Of a stretch of DNA of 9,530 bases, positions 1 through 7,369 are shown piece after piece. Made by a program: the position numbers and the translations under genes. Each line of letters begins with the position of its first letter. Position 1 is the first letter of the stretch. The notes under the pieces were generated by a model. That model was not told where the DNA came from. It made no database searches and saw only the letters and a program-made list of their open reading frames with translations. The stretch comes from Nitrosospira multiformis (GTDB lineage Bacteria > Pseudomonadota > Gammaproteobacteria > Burkholderiales > UBA11063), in assembly GCA_020726205.1 (NCBI GenBank), contig DYTA01000033.1:1-9530 (forward strand), written 5' to 3'.

Positions 1-1145
1 GTCAAAAACGAATAGATATGTATTTTACTCATGAGGCAAATTTAAAACCGACAGCATTATATGTGGTAGTAGGAGTTGGTTTAATTAGTCGTCTTCTTCA
101 GTTGAAACTAGGCGTATATGGATACTCTGGGAGTTATGCAGCATTTATGAATGCCGCAAAATATATGCAATATTTTGTACTTGGAGGATATTTTGGCAAA
201 ATTGCTTTAATTGTGATAGCTCTTCAGTATTATGCACGCACACCAAATTTAAGTACTAAAGTATGGTTTTATTCTCTAATTTTTATTGAATTTACCCTTG
301 GTGGATTCTTAACGGGATTTAAAAAAATGGTGATTTTGCCATTTATTATCATTATGTTAAGTCAATATGTACGCAGTGGTCGGATAAACATAATCTGGAT
401 TATTTTAATTGTTTTCAGCGTAAAAATTGCGTATCCAGTTATTGAGCAATTTCGAGCTATTCGTAATACAATGGAAGATGCTTTTCCTAGTGATTCAATT
501 GTAGATATTACACAAATTATGTTTTTTCCTACTGAAGAACAAAAAGCAAAAGCTATATATGATGAAGAAGAAGATAGTCAAACACCGACATATCTTAAAG
601 TGATGTCAAGAACTAGTATGGTGCAAATTGGTGCTTTAGGTATTGATTATTATGATAGTTATAGTGGAGATATGCCAGTTGGAGCACCTGAAGTTATTAA
701 AGAGGTTTTGTTATCGCCATTTTACTCCTGGATTCCTCGTTTCATTTGGTCTGGTAAAACAGTGCAAAATATTGGTTTATGGTATACACAAGTGGTGATG
801 AAGCTAAAATATTCTTTTTCATCAACTGCAATGGGATTTATCACATACTTATATATGGGTGGTGGTGGGCTTATTGTTTTTTTAGGATTTGCTATTATTG
901 GTGCAACGCAACGAATTACTCGTGAAGTATTTCAGCCATGGAAAACTAGTGCTGGAGCGCTTTTGTCATTATGTTCTGTAGTAATGATTGCTTCATTTGC
1001 AGAATTAAATATGGATGCACTTGTTGTACTTGTCGTGCGTATGATTCCAATTATTATGTGGATTCAAGTGTTAATTTATGATCATCGTGATGCCCATAAA
1101 AAATTTAAAATGCGAGAAAATAAGGAAAATATAGATGCTACGTAA
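1..1145 (+). CDS. wzy: Wzy-like oligosaccharide repeat-unit (O-antigen/capsule) polymerase, 5' end cut by window edge
   Basis: This is a polytopic inner-membrane protein, probably the polymerase that joins lipid-linked repeat units in the periplasm. The first in-frame ATG is at 18, but the frame is open back to position 3 with no stop, and no Shine-Dalgarno sequence precedes that ATG. The gene therefore probably starts upstream and is partial here. Counting from that ATG (375 residues), hydrophobic segments lie near residues 12-30, 50-70, 82-101, 104-118 and 123-141. A long polar, presumably periplasmic, loop follows at about 142-260, and then three more segments near 268-292, 313-330 and 330-352. 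Features typical of Wzy-type polymerases are the GGFLTGFKK turn (95-103), the QFRAIRN stretch opening the big loop, and the IPRFIWSGK / SSTAMGF region before the last helices. Wzy proteins diverge strongly, so this call rests on topology, these weak motifs and context. The 3' end overlaps the next gene by 11 bases, indicating co-transcription. Another polytopic polysaccharide protein is possible but less likely. Confidence 0.75.
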   Translation, partial: QKRIDMYFTHEANLKPTALYVVVGVGLISRLLQLKLGVYGYSGSYAAFMNAAKYMQYFVLGGYFGKIALIVIALQYYARTPNLSTKVWFYSLIFIEFTLGGFLTGFKKMVILPFIIIMLSQYVRSGRINIIWIILIVFSVKIAYPVIEQFRAIRNTMEDAFPSDSIVDITQIMFFPTEEQKAKAIYDEEEDSQTPTYLKVMSRTSMVQIGALGIDYYDSYSGDMPVGAPEVIKEVLLSPFYSWIPRFIWSGKTVQNIGLWYTQVVMKLKYSFSSTAMGFITYLYMGGGGLIVFLGFAIIGATQRITREVFQPWKTSAGALLSLCSVVMIASFAELNMDALVVLVVRMIPIIMWIQVLIYDHRDAHKKFKMRENKENIDAT

Positions 1146-2277
1146 TATTATCGCCACAATTCATTCAACCGTTGATGAGGCTAAGGGACCATCATATTCT
1201 GTGCGAAGATTATATGAAGAAATGATACGAATTGGTGATTCAATTTTACTTGTTGATGCTGATGCTAGAGAGAATGTAAAACCGCTTAGTTTTGGTAAGA
1301 GTTTTTTTCCTGGAGTTGGACCTGCTAAATTAGGTCGCTCTCCAACAATGAACCAATATTTAGCTAAATTAGCCAAAACTAATAAAATTAGTTTACTGCA
1401 TAATCATGGTCTTTGGATGATGCCTAATGTATATCCTGGGCAGATTGCTCGTAAATATAAGCTACCATTAATTACCTCGCCACGAGGAACATTTGCTAAA
1501 CATGCTTGGGAGAGTGGGTCGAAAGTAAAAAAAATATTTTGGCCGTTGCTACAAAAACCGGCATTAGAAGCTACAACATGTTTTCATGCTACAGCAGAGT
1601 CAGAATATGAAGATATTCGTAGAATGGGTTATAAACAACCTGTTGCAATCATACCAAATGGGGTTGATATTTTATCTGGCTATGTTAAACAGCAGAACAA
1701 CCTAAAAACATTATTATTTTTAGGTCGTATTCATCCAATAAAAGGATTAGATATGCTTCTTCCATGCTGGCAAAAGCTACAGCATGAGTTTCCTGATTGG
1801 CAATTACGTATAGTTGGTCCAGATTCTGGTGGACATTTAATTGAGATGAAAAACTTATCTAATAAATTAAATTTATGCAGAATTAATTTTATTGGTGGGT
1901 TGTATGAACATGAAAAATGGCAAGAGTATTATAATTCAGATCTGTATGTTTTACCAACGTATAGTGAAAATTTTGCAATGTCCGTTGCAGAAGCATTAGC
2001 CGCAGGAGTTCCATCTGTGGTTACAAAAGGTGCACCTTGGTCATCTCTTGAAAAAATTAATGCAGGGTTATGGGTTGATATTAATCAAGATGAATTACTG
2101 AGTGGTTTAAGACGTATGATGCAGAAATCAAGTAGTGAATTACTATCTATGGGACAAAATGGTAAAATTTTAATGGAACAAAATTATTCGTGGCAAAGTA
2201 TTGCAAAGCAAATGCACGATGTCTATACGTGGGTGCTTAATGGTGGTATAGCACCAAGTTCTGTGAGATTAAATTAA
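1135..2277 (+). CDS. Glycosyltransferase family 4 (GT-B fold)
   Basis: A cytoplasmic, retaining GT4 sugar transferase of 380 residues, a normal length for the family. The N-terminal acceptor domain has GPSYSV (18-23), HNHGLW (89-94) and SPRG (115-118). The linker region has FHATAESE (150-157) and PNGVD (174-178). The C-terminal nucleotide-sugar domain has FLGRIHPIKG (195-204) and the diagnostic E-x7-E motif with E278 and E286, followed by AGVPSVV. The ATG at 1135 lies inside the end of the polymerase gene (11-base overlap) and is preceded by an AAGGA at 1122-1126, so the two are probably translationally coupled. It likely adds one sugar of the lipid-linked repeat unit. The sequence does not reveal donor or acceptor. 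All key motifs are intact. Confidence 0.93.
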   Translation: MLRNIIATIHSTVDEAKGPSYSVRRLYEEMIRIGDSILLVDADARENVKPLSFGKSFFPGVGPAKLGRSPTMNQYLAKLAKTNKISLLHNHGLWMMPNVYPGQIARKYKLPLITSPRGTFAKHAWESGSKVKKIFWPLLQKPALEATTCFHATAESEYEDIRRMGYKQPVAIIPNGVDILSGYVKQQNNLKTLLFLGRIHPIKGLDMLLPCWQKLQHEFPDWQLRIVGPDSGGHLIEMKNLSNKLNLCRINFIGGLYEHEKWQEYYNSDLYVLPTYSENFAMSVAEALAAGVPSVVTKGAPWSSLEKINAGLWVDINQDELLSGLRRMMQKSSSELLSMGQNGKILMEQNYSWQSIAKQMHDVYTWVLNGGIAPSSVRLN

Positions 2278-2297
2278 TTATAAAGTGAAATAATAGT

Positions 2298-3188
2298 ATG
2301 AAAATTGTTGCAGTTATATTAACATATAATGAAGAGATACATATTGAGCGGTGTCTGAAGCGTTTACAAGGCGTTGTAACTGATTTTATTGTTATTGATA
2401 GTTTTTCTAGTGATAAAACTGTTGCAATAGCAGAGAGATATGGAGCTAAAGTAATTCAAAGAAGTTGGAAAAATTATGCTGATCAATTTAAATTTGGTAT
2501 GGAACAGGTTCCAAATGATGCTAATTGGATAATGAGAGTAGATGCGGATGAGTATTTATCTAAAGATTATATTTTTGATATACAGCATAAATTACAAAAA
2601 CTAGATGATGATATTTCAGGTGTATATTGTGGTTTACGACGTGTTTTTCAAGGTAAATTGATTCGTTTTGGTGCCGTTAATATTAAAATGTTACGATTAT
2701 GGCGTTATGGAAAAGGAACAATGGAGACTCGTTGGATGGATGAACATATCAAATTAGATGGTAAAGCAATTCATTTTGATGGTTATATTGTAGATCATAA
2801 TCTTAATTCATTAAGTTGGTGGACATCTAAACATAATGGATATTCTGCTCGTGAAGTAGTAGATATTTTGAACAAGCAATATAATTTTAATCGCCAAGGC
2901 GTTCAAAAACTAAATATAAAATCACCTTTTGGAGTAAAAAGATGGTTAAAAGAAAATATATATAATAATTTACCTGGTGGAATAAGAGCATTTGCATATT
3001 TTTGTTTTCGGTATTTTATTGCTTTGGGGTTTCTTGATGGTGCGGCAGGTTTATCGTTTCACTTTTTACAAGGATTTTGGTATCGATTTTTAGTTGATGC
3101 AAAGTTAGCGGAAGTTAAAAGAGTTATGAAAGAAGATTCTATTTCAATTCAGGCAGCAATTTATAAGGTACTTGATATTAAAGTGTGA
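2298..3188 (+). CDS. Glycosyltransferase family 2, WaaE/LgtF-like
   Basis: An inverting GT-A fold transferase of 296 residues. It opens directly with the nucleotide-binding strand and LTYNEE (8-13), then DSFSSDKT (34-41) and the metal-binding DADE (82-85). The acidic DEH at 148-150 sits where the catalytic base is expected. These features match the WaaE/LgtF (beta-1,4-glucosyltransferase-like) branch of GT2. The C-terminal third carries amphipathic and aromatic segments, including GFLDGAAG (244-251) and WYRFLVDAK (261-269). These are common in capsule-locus members and probably hold the enzyme at the inner face of the membrane. It starts 20 bases after the GT4 gene, with only a weak AAAGTGA-type ribosome site. 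It presumably adds another repeat-unit sugar. The donor sugar cannot be read from the sequence. Confidence 0.92.
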   Translation: MKIVAVILTYNEEIHIERCLKRLQGVVTDFIVIDSFSSDKTVAIAERYGAKVIQRSWKNYADQFKFGMEQVPNDANWIMRVDADEYLSKDYIFDIQHKLQKLDDDISGVYCGLRRVFQGKLIRFGAVNIKMLRLWRYGKGTMETRWMDEHIKLDGKAIHFDGYIVDHNLNSLSWWTSKHNGYSAREVVDILNKQYNFNRQGVQKLNIKSPFGVKRWLKENIYNNLPGGIRAFAYFCFRYFIALGFLDGAAGLSFHFLQGFWYRFLVDAKLAEVKRVMKEDSISIQAAIYKVLDIKV

Positions 3189-3218
3189 GAATGTAGAGTC
3201 AAATTATAGGGGGTAGGT

Positions 3219-3899
3219 ATGGCAAATTTATTTAATATTGGTTATAAAAAAATTATATCCTGGTCAATTGCACTTATTTTATTGTCAATAATTTCAATTC
3301 TATTTTTTGATCGTGAAATTTATTTTTGGATCAATTTGAATCTACATCATGGTCATTTTCATTCGTCGCAGTTAAAAGGCAAAACTGCTTTTTATGAGTT
3401 TGTTACTGCTGAGCTTACTCTATTAGGGTTTGTTGCGTTGCTAATAGTTATGATGTTACATGATAGCAAAAAAATTCCATCTAAATTTGCATTTTTATTT
3501 TTTGTTGTTTATCAAATGATATTTCTATTTATAGTAAATATCACAAAAGTATATTTAAAATTTATTTTTGCGAGATGTGTCCCAGAGATTTGCTTTTTAC
3601 CTGATTATGTATCTCTTGTCAACACATGGGGATTTCATTGGTTAAGTTTTGATTTTGCAAGTTTTCCTTCTGGTCATAGTGTGTTAATGGGATATTGTTT
3701 TTTGTGGTCAAGAGTAATAAAATCTAAATTTAGTAACTTTGTTAGTTGGATTTTTTTAGCGATGATTTTGGGAATGATATTATTTAACTATCATTTTTTA
3801 GGTGACTGTTTAGCAGGGACTGGGATTGGACTTATTCTGGGTCTATTAGGAGTGTTTTTATGGAACAAGATAATTATTCGGTGTACGTTTCTTAATTGA
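3219..3899 (+). CDS. PAP2-family membrane phosphatase with atypical motifs
   Basis: A 226-residue integral membrane protein of the PAP2 (type 2 phosphatidic acid phosphatase) superfamily. About six hydrophobic segments lie near 13-30, 64-81, 90-113, 154-166, 173-190 and 197-216. The central motif is perfect, with PSGH at 150-153 inside SFPSGHS, and so is the HxxxD core of the third motif (H192, D196, followed by LAG). The flanking positions are unusual. In the K-x6-R-P motif the arginine is V121 (K114 to P122), and where SR normally precedes the third-motif histidine there is G185-M186. Some PAP2 subfamilies naturally lack one of these arginines, so activity is possible. The start is supported by a good AGGGGG ribosome site at 3208-3213. 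In this context it could dephosphorylate undecaprenyl pyrophosphate/phosphate or another lipid phosphate, but the substrate is inferred. Confidence 0.85.
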   Translation: MANLFNIGYKKIISWSIALILLSIISILFFDREIYFWINLNLHHGHFHSSQLKGKTAFYEFVTAELTLLGFVALLIVMMLHDSKKIPSKFAFLFFVVYQMIFLFIVNITKVYLKFIFARCVPEICFLPDYVSLVNTWGFHWLSFDFASFPSGHSVLMGYCFLWSRVIKSKFSNFVSWIFLAMILGMILFNYHFLGDCLAGTGIGLILGLLGVFLWNKIIIRCTFLN

Positions 3900-4041
3900 G
3901 TAAAAATTGATAACTATGTTAAAATAATGGTTATTTGTTGTATAAATTAGTACCATTTATTTAAATATAGCAATCAGTACATTGTTTTTTGTTATCATGT
4001 AGAATAAGATAAAAGTTATTTTAAAGGTTATATAAATTAAA
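3900..4041 (+). other. 142-base intergenic gap before the fnl cassette
   Basis: This is the longest non-coding stretch in the window and is very AT-rich. No ORF of useful length was found in it. It contains a short AT-only palindrome (AAATAA-tgg-TTATTT, 3922-3936), too weak and lacking a T-run to be an intrinsic terminator. Nearer the next gene it holds a candidate promoter (3982-4010). An AAAGG at 4023-4027 is the only ribosome-site-like sequence, and it is rather far from the fnlA ATG (14 bases between). Confidence 0.6.
3982..4010 (+). promoter_or_regulatory. Candidate sigma-70 promoter upstream of fnlA
   Basis: A TTGTTT -35-like hexamer (3982-3987) is separated by exactly 17 bases from a TAAGAT -10-like hexamer (4005-4010). 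It lies 31 bases ahead of the fnlA start codon. The -35 matches consensus at 3 of 6 positions and the -10 at 4 of 6, including the important first, second and last bases. In such AT-rich sequence chance matches are common, so this is a candidate only. The position, in the only sizeable gap between modules, is what makes it plausible. Confidence 0.35.
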
Positions 4042-5085
4042 ATGTTTAAAGATAAAGTATTATTAATTACTGGTGGAACTGGCTCATTTGGAAATGCGGT
4101 TCTCAAACGTTTTTTAACTATGGATATTGGTGAGATTCGTATTTTTAGTCGTGATGAAAAAAAACAAGATGATATGCGTAAAAAATATAATCATCCTAAG
4201 TTGAAATTTTATTTAGGTGATGTCCGAGATATGCAAAGTGTTATGAATGCATGTCGTGGAGTAGATTTCATATTTCATGCTGCAGCGTTGAAACAAGTTC
4301 CTTCTTGTGAGTTTTATCCATTAGAAGCAGTAAAAACCAATGTTTTAGGAACAGAAAATGTTCTTGAAGCGGCAATACAATGTGGTGTTAGTAGAGTTGT
4401 TTGTCTGAGTACTGATAAAGCCGCCTACCCAATTAATGCAATGGGTATTTCAAAAGCAATGATGGAAAAAGTTATGGTTGCTAAAGCTCGTAATTTAGAT
4501 CGTAACAAAATTGTTATTTGTGGTACTCGTTACGGTAATGTAATGGCTTCTCGTGGTTCAGTCATTCCATTATTTGTTGATCAAATTCGTAAAGGTAAGC
4601 CTTTAACAATTACCGATCCAAATATGACACGTTTTATGATGACACTTGATGATGCTGTTGATTTAGTTATTTTTGGCTTTACGAATGGTGAAAATGGTGA
4701 TATATTTGTGCAAAAATCTCCAGCTTCAACCGTTGGCGATTTGGCGTTAGCTTTGAAAGAGTTATTGGGTAAGCCAGAACATGAAATTAGAGTAATTGGT
4801 ACTAGACATGGTGAAAAACTCTATGAGGCATTAATGACTAGAGAAGAAAATGTAAATGCGATTGATCATGGTGATTATTACCGTATTCCAGCAGATAATC
4901 GTGATTTAAATTATGATAAATATTTTGCTCAAGGTAATCGTGATTTGGTTAATATTGAAGATTATAATTCACATAATACTACTCGATTAGATTTAGAAGG
5001 AACTAAACAAATTTTATTACGCTTAGAAGTGTTACGAAAAATTGTTGAAACTAAATCTTTAGATATATTATTTGATGGTGAATAA
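4042..5085 (+). CDS. fnlA: UDP-GlcNAc 4,6-dehydratase / 5-epimerase (FnlA/CapE/WbjB)
   Basis: First enzyme of UDP-N-acetyl-L-fucosamine synthesis. It dehydrates UDP-GlcNAc at C4/C6 and inverts C5, with later C3 epimerisation steps in the pathway. It is a cytosolic extended short-chain dehydrogenase of 347 residues, the usual size for the FnlA/CapE group. The NAD(P)-binding TGGTGSFG is at 10-17, DVRD at 60-63, HAAALKQVP at 79-87 and STDKAAYPINAMGISK at 123-138. The usual SDR YxxxK is MGISK here, with M134 in place of the tyrosine and K138 retained. This is characteristic of FnlA/CapE and separates it from PseB/FlaA1-type dehydratases, which keep the tyrosine. The C-terminal DYNSHNT and NRDLNYDKY stretches also fit this group. 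Its stop codon is four bases from the fnlB ATG, and fnlB and fnlC follow in pathway order. Confidence 0.96.
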   Translation: MFKDKVLLITGGTGSFGNAVLKRFLTMDIGEIRIFSRDEKKQDDMRKKYNHPKLKFYLGDVRDMQSVMNACRGVDFIFHAAALKQVPSCEFYPLEAVKTNVLGTENVLEAAIQCGVSRVVCLSTDKAAYPINAMGISKAMMEKVMVAKARNLDRNKIVICGTRYGNVMASRGSVIPLFVDQIRKGKPLTITDPNMTRFMMTLDDAVDLVIFGFTNGENGDIFVQKSPASTVGDLALALKELLGKPEHEIRVIGTRHGEKLYEALMTREENVNAIDHGDYYRIPADNRDLNYDKYFAQGNRDLVNIEDYNSHNTTRLDLEGTKQILLRLEVLRKIVETKSLDILFDGE

Positions 5086-5092
5086 ATCTATG
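5077..5092 (+). promoter_or_regulatory. Ribosome binding site that decides the fnlB start
   Basis: GGTGA at 5077-5081 lies eight bases before the ATG at 5090. It sits inside the last codons of fnlA, so fnlA and fnlB are probably translationally coupled. The alternative in-frame starts (TTG 5072, ATG 5075, GTG 5078) have no Shine-Dalgarno-like sequence ahead of them. Confidence 0.6.
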
Positions 5093-6199
5093 AAAATTTT
5101 AATTACAGGTGCCAATGGTTTTATTGGTAAAAATTTACATGTTCGCTTGAATGAATTTAAACAGCATGAAATTTACACATTTGGGCGAGGGCAGTCTATA
5201 AGTGAGTTAGAGGAATTAATTAATCAAGTAGATTGGGTTTTTCATTTAGCAGGAATTAATCGCCCTCAAGATCCAAATGAGTTTAAGATAGGAAACGCAG
5301 ATTTAACTGATAGCTTGTGTTTATTAATCGCTAAAAGTCAGCAGGTAATTCCTGTTGTATTAAGTTCTTCTATACAATCTAATTTGGAAAATGATTACGG
5401 AAAAAGTAAACTAGCTGCAGAAACATCTTTATTGAATTTAAATAAACAGACGGCTAATCCAGTCTTTATTTACCGCTTACCAAATGTATTTGGTAAATGG
5501 AGTCGTCCTAACTATAATTCTGCGGTTGCTACGTTTTGTCATAATATTGCCCGTGATTTGCCGATTACGATTAATAATGCTGACGCATCAATAAATCTTG
5601 TTTATATTGATGATATTCTTGATGCTTGGATAACTTTGTTAAATTCTGATTTATCTAATCTGAGTAATTATCAACAAGTTATTCCTGAATACACAACTAC
5701 AGTTGGAAATATTGCTACAACTATTAATGCTTTTAAAGAGAGTATTCAAAGTGGGATAACTTTACCTGTTGGTACAGGTTTAACTCGTGCGTTGTATTCA
5801 ACTTACTTATCATTTTTACCTACGCAAAATTTTGCCTATCCATTAATTAAGCATGAAGATCCTCGAGGTGTATTTGTTGAGATGTTGAAAACTCCAGATA
5901 GTGGTCAATTTTCATTTTTTACTGCACACCCAGGAATTACTCGTGGTGGACATTATCATCATACTAAAACAGAAAAATTTTTGGTAATAAAAGGTACTGC
6001 TAAATATCGTTTCCGTCATATTGTTACAGATGAATATTATGAATTAATAGTTGATGGTACTAATCCTACGATAGTGGAAACTATTCCTGGCTGGTCGCAT
6101 GATGTAACCAATATTGGTAATGATGAATTAGTGGTAATGTTATGGGCGAATGAAATATTTGATCGTCAAAAACCAGATACAATAAATTTTACAATTTAA
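5090..6199 (+). CDS. fnlB: Bifunctional C3-epimerase/C4-reductase for UDP-L-FucNAc (FnlB/CapF/WbjC)
   Basis: Second enzyme of the UDP-L-FucNAc route: a C-terminal cupin domain epimerises the keto intermediate and an N-terminal NADPH-dependent SDR domain reduces it. From the ATG at 5090 it is 369 residues, matching the usual CapF length. This start places the Rossmann strand at residue 1 (MKILITGANGFIGKNL) and has a GGTGA site eight bases upstream. A frame-open extension to 5072 would add six poorly supported residues. The SDR half has TGANGFIG (6-13), FHLAGINRP (51-59), LSSS (91-94) and YGKSK (103-107). The cupin half (about 250-369) has both cupin motifs: H288-x-H290-x4-E295-x6-G302, and PGWSH with H337 followed by N341. 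H288, H290, E295 and H337 are therefore the probable metal ligands. Both domains look intact. The gene begins four bases after the fnlA stop. Confidence 0.95.
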   Translation: MKILITGANGFIGKNLHVRLNEFKQHEIYTFGRGQSISELEELINQVDWVFHLAGINRPQDPNEFKIGNADLTDSLCLLIAKSQQVIPVVLSSSIQSNLENDYGKSKLAAETSLLNLNKQTANPVFIYRLPNVFGKWSRPNYNSAVATFCHNIARDLPITINNADASINLVYIDDILDAWITLLNSDLSNLSNYQQVIPEYTTTVGNIATTINAFKESIQSGITLPVGTGLTRALYSTYLSFLPTQNFAYPLIKHEDPRGVFVEMLKTPDSGQFSFFTAHPGITRGGHYHHTKTEKFLVIKGTAKYRFRHIVTDEYYELIVDGTNPTIVETIPGWSHDVTNIGNDELVVMLWANEIFDRQKPDTINFTI

Positions 6200-6220
6200 C
6201 TCTTAAGAAGAAATATAAGT

Positions 6221-7351
6221 ATGAAAAAATTAAAAGTATTAACTGTTGTTGGGACTCGTCCTGAAATTATTCGTTTATCACGAGTAATGGCAAAATTAGA
6301 TCAACATTGTGAACATATTATTGCTCATACTGGTCAAAATTATGATTATGAACTTAATGAAATATTTTTTAGTGATTTAGGTATTCGTAAGCCAGATCAT
6401 TTTCTAAACGCAAGTGGCATCAATGCTGCTGAAACTATTGGTAATGTAATTATTGCAATTGATCGAGTATTGGCTGATGTACAGCCAGATGCAGTGCTAA
6501 TTTTAGGTGATACTAATAGTTGCTTGGCAGCAATTCCAGCTAAACGCCGTAAAATCCCAATTTTTCATATGGAAGCAGGTAATCGTTGTTTTGATATGCG
6601 GGTACCAGAAGAGGTTAATCGGCGCATTGTAGATCATACGGCTGACGTAAATCTAACTTATAGTTCTATTGCTCGTGAGTATTTATTGCGTGAAGGATTA
6701 CCACATGATTTAGTAATTAAGACAGGTAGTCCGATGTTTGAAGTATTAAGTCATTATTTACCTCAAATCGAAAAATCTGATGCGATATCTCGTTTAGGTT
6801 TACAAGCAGGTAAATATTTTGTTGTAAGTATTCACCGTGAAGAAAATGTAGAATCTGACAAGAATTTTCTTAAAATGGTTGATGTATTAAATGGTATTGC
6901 AGATAAATATGGCTATCTAGTGGTTGTATCGACACATCCAAGAACACGCAAACGTGTAGAAGCCCTTAATATTCAATTTAATCCGTTAATTAATTTATCT
7001 AAACCGCTGGGGTTTCATGATTATGTTAAATTACAAAAATCAGCAAAAGCTGTTTTATCTGATAGTGGCACGATTAATGAAGAATCATCAATTTTAAACT
7101 TCCCTGCCTTGAATATGCGTGAAGCTAGTGAGCGTCCAGAGGGAATGGAAGAGGCTTCTGTGATGATGGTTGGATTAAGTCTTGAGCGAGTAATGCAGGG
7201 ATTAGATATTTTAGAATCTCAACCGCAAGGCAACGAACGTCTATTACGTCAGGTTGCTGATTATAGTATGCCAAATGTTTCGGATAAAGTTGTGCGAATA
7301 ATTCATAGTTACACAGATTATGTTAATCGAGTTGTGTGGAAAAAATATTAA
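6221..7351 (+). CDS. fnlC: UDP-N-acetyl-L-fucosamine synthase, WecB-like C2-epimerase (FnlC/CapG/WbjD)
   Basis: Last enzyme of the cassette. It epimerises C2 of the UDP-N-acetyl-L-pneumosamine intermediate to give UDP-L-FucNAc. It is a 376-residue cytosolic GT-B-fold epimerase of the non-hydrolysing UDP-GlcNAc 2-epimerase (WecB) superfamily. Visible motifs are VGTRPEIIRL (10-19), HTGQNYDYELNEIFF (36-50), LGDTNS (95-100), MEAGNRCFD (117-125), VPEEVNRRIVDH (128-139), HREEN (205-209), DSGTINEESS (281-290) and MREASERPEGMEEA (299-312). The GTINEESS and MREASERPEGMEE variants point to the FnlC/CapG branch rather than WecB itself, as does its place behind fnlA and fnlB. It starts 21 bases after fnlB, with an AAGAAG ribosome-site-like run at 6205-6210. 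No defects were seen. Confidence 0.95.
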   Translation: MKKLKVLTVVGTRPEIIRLSRVMAKLDQHCEHIIAHTGQNYDYELNEIFFSDLGIRKPDHFLNASGINAAETIGNVIIAIDRVLADVQPDAVLILGDTNSCLAAIPAKRRKIPIFHMEAGNRCFDMRVPEEVNRRIVDHTADVNLTYSSIAREYLLREGLPHDLVIKTGSPMFEVLSHYLPQIEKSDAISRLGLQAGKYFVVSIHREENVESDKNFLKMVDVLNGIADKYGYLVVVSTHPRTRKRVEALNIQFNPLINLSKPLGFHDYVKLQKSAKAVLSDSGTINEESSILNFPALNMREASERPEGMEEASVMMVGLSLERVMQGLDILESQPQGNERLLRQVADYSMPNVSDKVVRIIHSYTDYVNRVVWKKY

Positions 7352-7369
7352 TCAAATTTATTATATTGT

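Noticed and set aside
1161..1376. A 71-residue open frame on the minus strand inside the GT4 gene
   Set aside because: It lies wholly within a well-supported plus-strand glycosyltransferase gene, has no recognisable motifs, and is best explained as an antisense shadow.
3922..3936. Short palindrome AAATAA-tgg-TTATTT as a terminator after the PAP2 gene
   Set aside because: The stem is six A-T pairs with no G-C pair and no uninterrupted T-run follows. Such palindromes are expected by chance in this composition.
4093..4101. Near-match to the Haemophilus-type DNA uptake sequence (one mismatch from AAGTGCGGT), with another near 8018 on the minus strand
   Set aside because: No exact copy was found by eye. 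A few one-mismatch copies in 9.5 kb are not enough to assign the sequence to Pasteurellaceae.
4896..4947. Repeated NRDL-coding stretch (AATCGTGATTT twice) in fnlA
   Set aside because: It is a short coding coincidence within the C-terminal region of FnlA. It does not form a repeat array or a mobile element.
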